9,380 bases of DNA, taken from contig DAAV01000112.1 of assembly GCA_001701295.1 (NCBI GenBank), positions 8,405 through 17,784 of the forward strand, read 5' to 3'. Both the position numbers and the translations under genes were made by a program. Positions within the stretch are counted from its first letter, which is position 1. Each line of letters begins with the position of its first letter. This document shows positions 6,887 to 9,380 of this stretch, in pieces. This stretch comes from Bacteroidales bacterium H10. GTDB taxonomy: Bacteria; Bacteroidota; Bacteroidia; Bacteroidales; Muribaculaceae. The notes under the pieces were generated by a model that did no database searches, was not told the DNA's origin, and saw only the letters and a program-made list of their open reading frames with translations.

Positions 6887-7882
6887 TCAGGGCACCGCCA
6901 CTTTGTCAAGAATGTCAGTGATCACCTCATCAGCATTTATATTGTTTGCCTCAGCCTCGTATGTCAGACCGATACGATGACGGAGCACATCATGACAGAC
7001 AGCACGGACGTCTTCCGGAATCACATATCCCCTGCCCTGCAGGAAAGCATATGCCCGGGAAGCAAGCGCAAGGCTTATAGAAGCACGTGGAGACGCACCG
7101 AAAGAAATAATGCCCTGCAGATCAGACAGACCATATTTGGACGGCTGACGTGTCGCAAAGACTATATCGACAATATAATTTTCAATTTTCTCGTCGATAT
7201 ATATTTTCTCCACAATTTTCTGAACCTCCTGAATGTCACGCGGATTTATAATCGGCGACACGGGAGTCTGGACGCCACGTATGTTCTGACGTATGATTAT
7301 CTTTTCTTCCTCTTTATCGGGATATCCGATCACGACCTTGAGCAGGAAACGGTCTACTTGAGCCTCAGGCAAAGGATAAGTACCTTCCTGTTCGATCGGG
7401 TTTTGCGTAGCCATTACAAGGAATGGCGACGGAAGAGGATACGTATCGTCTCCTATAGTGACCTGACGCTCCTGCATGGCCTCGAGCAAAGCACTCTGCA
7501 CTTTTGCCGGAGCGCGGTTGATCTCATCCGCAAGCACGAAATTCGCAAATATAGGACCTTTCTTGACTTCGAAAGATTCTTTCTTGACACTGTATATCAA
7601 TGTTCCTATCACATCGGCAGGAAGAAGATCCGGAGTGAACTGGACACGGCTGTATTTTGCGTCGACCAAGCTGGCAAGAGTCTTTATGGCAAGAGTCTTG
7701 GCAAGACCGGGAACACCTTCCAGAAGAATGTGCCCGTTACAAAGCAGAGCTATCAATAAAGAATCAACCAGATGTTTCTGGCCAACGATCCGATGATCCA
7801 TACCAGTACGGATCATTGTAACAAAATTGCTTTTTGATGCGATCAGATCCTGCAGTTCTCTGATGTTTACTGTTTCATCCAT
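6887..7882 (-). CDS. moxR: MoxR family AAA+ ATPase
   Basis: 331 residues from the ATG at 7882. Walker A is GVPGLAKT (56-63), Walker B is VLADE (116-120) followed by INRAPAKVQSALLEAMQE, sensor 1 is ATQNP (158-162), an Arg-finger candidate is Arg178 in VDRF, and sensor 2 is Arg266 in GASPRAS. QNPIEQEGTYPLPEAQVDRF is a MoxR hallmark. These cytoplasmic ATPases are viewed as chaperones that remodel or insert cofactors into vWA-domain proteins; the clients here would be DUF58, BatA and BatB. An upstream TTG at 7918 would add 12 residues (MPYRRTNLNFIF), but the ATG start gives the usual family length and follows an AT-rich leader, so I prefer it. It is the first gene of the operon, behind a candidate promoter at 7970-7977. 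Confidence 0.95.
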   Translation of the reverse strand: MDETVNIRELQDLIASKSNFVTMIRTGMDHRIVGQKHLVDSLLIALLCNGHILLEGVPGLAKTLAIKTLASLVDAKYSRVQFTPDLLPADVIGTLIYSVKKESFEVKKGPIFANFVLADEINRAPAKVQSALLEAMQERQVTIGDDTYPLPSPFLVMATQNPIEQEGTYPLPEAQVDRFLLKVVIGYPDKEEEKIIIRQNIRGVQTPVSPIINPRDIQEVQKIVEKIYIDEKIENYIVDIVFATRQPSKYGLSDLQGIISFGASPRASISLALASRAYAFLQGRGYVIPEDVRAVCHDVLRHRIGLTYEAEANNINADEVITDILDKVAVP

Positions 7883-7969
7883 AAAAATAAAATTCAAATT
7901 GGTCCGGCGATATGGCAATGCCTGTCACACTGAAATGACATTAGCCGCGATCGCTTCATTTTCTTAATG

Positions 7970-7977
7970 CAAAATTA
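7970..7977 (-). promoter_or_regulatory. Candidate Bacteroidota -7 promoter element for the Bat operon
   Basis: The minus strand reads TAATTTTG, an exact match to the TAnnTTTG -7 consensus known for the main sigma factor of Bacteroidota. Transcription would start around 7963 and give a leader of about 80 bases before the moxR ATG. No convincing TTTG -33 box lies 19-21 bases upstream (TTAAC is there), so this is a half-match only. Confidence 0.5.
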
Positions 7978-7985
7978 GCACAATT

Positions 7986-8022
7986 AACTTAATTATGTTA
8001 ATATGCCTTGTTAAATTAAGTT
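7986..8022. repeat. AT-rich inverted repeat between thiL and moxR
   Basis: Perfect 9-base arms, aacttaatt at 7986-7994 and aattaagtt at 8014-8022, with a 19-base spacer. It sits 21 bases after the thiL stop and just upstream of the candidate moxR promoter. With only one G/C pair per arm it would be a weak terminator and lacks a clean T-run. It could instead be an operator, or chance in AT-rich DNA. Confidence 0.35.
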
Positions 8023-8042
8023 TATATTTGCTAACAAACCGT

Positions 8043-9107
8043 TTAAACTCCGGCTGCATCTTCCGGTTGTCCCGCAGAGAACGCATTCCAACCCTGGGCT
8101 CTGATAGCAATCTCACTGCCATCTCTTGTAACCATTGCGGCTCCAAGTTCCGGCTTCGTTATATAGCCGATCATAGTAATGCCCTTAAGTTTCTCGATTT
8201 TATCATTGTCTTTCAAAGGCACGGTAAACAGAAGTTCATAGTCCTCGCCACCGTTCATGGCCGTCATCACAAGATTCATATTGAATTCCTCCGCCATTAT
8301 CGCGGTCTGATAATCAATAGGTATCCTGTCCTCATATACCCGACAACCCACATCAGAGCTCTTGCAGATATGAAGGAGTTCGGACGAAAGGCCATCGCTC
8401 ACATCCATCATGGCCGTAGGACGGATACCGTTTTCAGCGAGCAGGCGTATTATATCTTTCCTTGCCTCCGGCTTCAGCTGGCGCTCAAGGATATATTCCT
8501 TTCCACTGAAATCAGGCTGAAAATCAGATTGTGATTTGGCTGCCACCTGATTCTCGCGTTCAAGAAGCTGCAGACCCATATAGGCCGCCCCGAGATCACC
8601 GCTGACACAAATCAAGTCGGTCGGTCTGGCTCCGTTCCTATAGACAATTTCTTCCTTAGAGGCCTCACCGATACATGTCACACTTATGACAAGACCGGTG
8701 ACAGACGCGGATGTATCCCCACCTACGAGATCAACACCATATATCTCACATGCAAGTCTTATACCGGAATAAAGCTCTTCAATATGTTCTACAGTAAAAC
8801 GGCTTGAGACACCCAAACTGACAGTAATCTGTTTAGGCTGGCCATTCATAGCATATATATCGCTGAAATTGACAACCGCGGCTTTGTAACCGAGATGTTT
8901 CAGCGGCACATATCTGAGATCAAAATGAATGCCTTCAAGCAAAAGATCGGTCGTCACAAGCGCTTCCTTGTCTCCAAAACCAAGGACAGCTGCATCGTCA
9001 CCGACACCATAATGCGAAGAAGGATTTTTAATAGGAAAGTCACGTGTAAGACGATCTATGAGTCCAAACTCGCCTATAGACGAGATTTCAGTCTGTTTGT
9101 TTTCCAT
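8043..9107 (-). CDS. thiL: Thiamine-monophosphate kinase
   Basis: 354 residues. ThiL phosphorylates thiamine monophosphate with ATP to give thiamine diphosphate, the active cofactor, in the cytoplasm. Family motifs appear in order: GVGDDAAVL (36-44, metal/ATP binding), TTDLLLEGIHFDLR, the NFSDIYAMNGQP segment (NxSDIxAMG-like), DLVGGDTS, MDVSDGLSSEL and GGEDYELLFTVP, the last lining the substrate/ATP pocket in known ThiL structures. The length is slightly above the roughly 325 residues of E. coli ThiL, with an extra stretch in the middle (about 180-205, LEREN...DFSGKEYILERQLKPEA) and a short C-terminal tail. The start at 9107 places GDDAA at the usual distance and lies about 15 bases after a terminator hairpin. 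No other thiamine genes are adjacent. Confidence 0.95.
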   Translation of the reverse strand: MENKQTEISSIGEFGLIDRLTRDFPIKNPSSHYGVGDDAAVLGFGDKEALVTTDLLLEGIHFDLRYVPLKHLGYKAAVVNFSDIYAMNGQPKQITVSLGVSSRFTVEHIEELYSGIRLACEIYGVDLVGGDTSASVTGLVISVTCIGEASKEEIVYRNGARPTDLICVSGDLGAAYMGLQLLERENQVAAKSQSDFQPDFSGKEYILERQLKPEARKDIIRLLAENGIRPTAMMDVSDGLSSELLHICKSSDVGCRVYEDRIPIDYQTAIMAEEFNMNLVMTAMNGGEDYELLFTVPLKDNDKIEKLKGITMIGYITKPELGAAMVTRDGSEIAIRAQGWNAFSAGQPEDAAGV

Positions 9108-9109
9108 AA

Positions 9110-9160
9110 ATATAAATAAAAGAGACGTAAAACTTTATATCAAAATAATCTTACGTCTCC
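9110..9160 (-). terminator. Intrinsic terminator after the nucleoside phosphorylase gene
   Basis: The 9-base arms gagacgtaa (9122-9130) and ttacgtctc (9151-9159) are perfectly complementary. In minus-strand transcription the hairpin is followed by TTTTATTTATATTT, a T-rich tail. The loop is 20 bases, long for a terminator. It begins about 18 bases after the stop at 9179 and its T-rich tail runs into the thiL start region, so thiL needs read-through or a promoter inside this short gap. Confidence 0.65.
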
Positions 9161-9178
9161 CTGATAATTAAAATATTT

Positions 9179-9380
9179 TTAAATTCTTGTCAACATTTCC
9201 TTGATGAGCTTTGTCATTACCGGCTGGGCCTTGACCGCCGCTTTCTGGACTTCCTCATGAGTCGGAACTTCCTTGATATCCTTGCCTCCAAGATCAGTTA
9301 TAACGGAAATTCCGAAAACCCTCATGCCGGCATGGTTAGCTACAATAACCTCCGGTACCGTAGACATTCCTACAGCATCG
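9179..9380 (-). CDS. punA: Purine nucleoside phosphorylase, C-terminal part
   Basis: The frame is open to the right edge, so only the last 66 or so residues are here. It reads DAVGMSTVPEVIVANHAGMRV, the class I (trimeric PNP/MTAP family) signature, then FGISVITDLGG and THEEVQKAA. Such enzymes cleave purine (deoxy)nucleosides with phosphate to base and (deoxy)ribose-1-phosphate in purine salvage in the cytoplasm. In alignment by eye with human PNP, Thr242 and His257 are kept (Thr in VITD, His in THEEV), but the specificity residue Asn243 is Asp (codon 9293-9295). The 5-methylthioadenosine phosphorylases of the same family also have Asp in this region, so substrate choice is uncertain. The gene ends with KEMLTRI and a TAA, followed by a terminator. 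Confidence 0.88.
   Translation of the reverse strand, partial: DAVGMSTVPEVIVANHAGMRVFGISVITDLGGKDIKEVPTHEEVQKAAVKAQPVMTKLIKEMLTRI

Noticed and set aside
6977..7759. 260-residue open frame on the plus strand
   Set aside because: It lies wholly inside moxR, which has all AAA+ motifs; the plus-strand translation has no recognisable domain.
7883..7918. TTG start that would lengthen MoxR by 12 residues
   Set aside because: The ATG at 7882 gives the usual MoxR length and N-terminus; the extra residues look like translated leader.

Overview
The window looks like a chromosomal segment of a Bacteroidales bacterium (phylum Bacteroidota), possibly of the Muribaculaceae/Prevotellaceae type; the family is a guess. 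The reasons are the gene order moxR - DUF58 - membrane protein - batA - batB - batC - batD, moderate GC with AT-rich gene junctions, a TAnnTTTG-type promoter element, and mostly absent Shine-Dalgarno sequences. Every gene is on the minus strand, so the window reads biologically from right to left. There is no gene-free stretch over 300 bases, and I see no RNA gene, mobile element or CRISPR array.

Right end (9380 to 8043): the C-terminal part of a class I purine nucleoside phosphorylase, then a hairpin terminator almost touching the next start codon, then thiL (thiamine-monophosphate kinase). A 160-base AT-rich junction (7883-8042) follows. It holds an inverted repeat and a good candidate promoter for the next operon.

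Centre and left (7882 to 1): a tightly packed Bat (Bacteroides aerotolerance) operon. MoxR is a cytoplasmic AAA+ ATPase. A DUF58 protein is a cytoplasmic vWA-like partner. A one-span membrane protein has a periplasmic and a cytoplasmic domain. BatA and BatB are inner-membrane proteins with periplasmic vWA domains carrying complete MIDAS motifs. BatC is a periplasmic TPR protein with an Asn/Lys/Asp/Gln-rich linker. A short BatD-like protein comes next, and then the start of a full-size BatD, which runs off the left edge. By family knowledge these form a membrane complex for envelope stress or aerotolerance, with MoxR probably acting as a chaperone-like ATPase on the vWA proteins. The exact biochemistry is not settled.

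This is a known system rather than a new one. The details most worth a second look are: the tandem short BatD paralogue, which lacks one domain and any membrane anchor; canonical Shine-Dalgarno sequences at exactly the two ATGA stop/start overlaps (batA and batC), unusual for this phylum; Asp in place of Asn at the base-specificity position of the nucleoside phosphorylase; poly-A/T tracts in the short batD paralogue; and the terminator ending within 15 bases of the thiL start.
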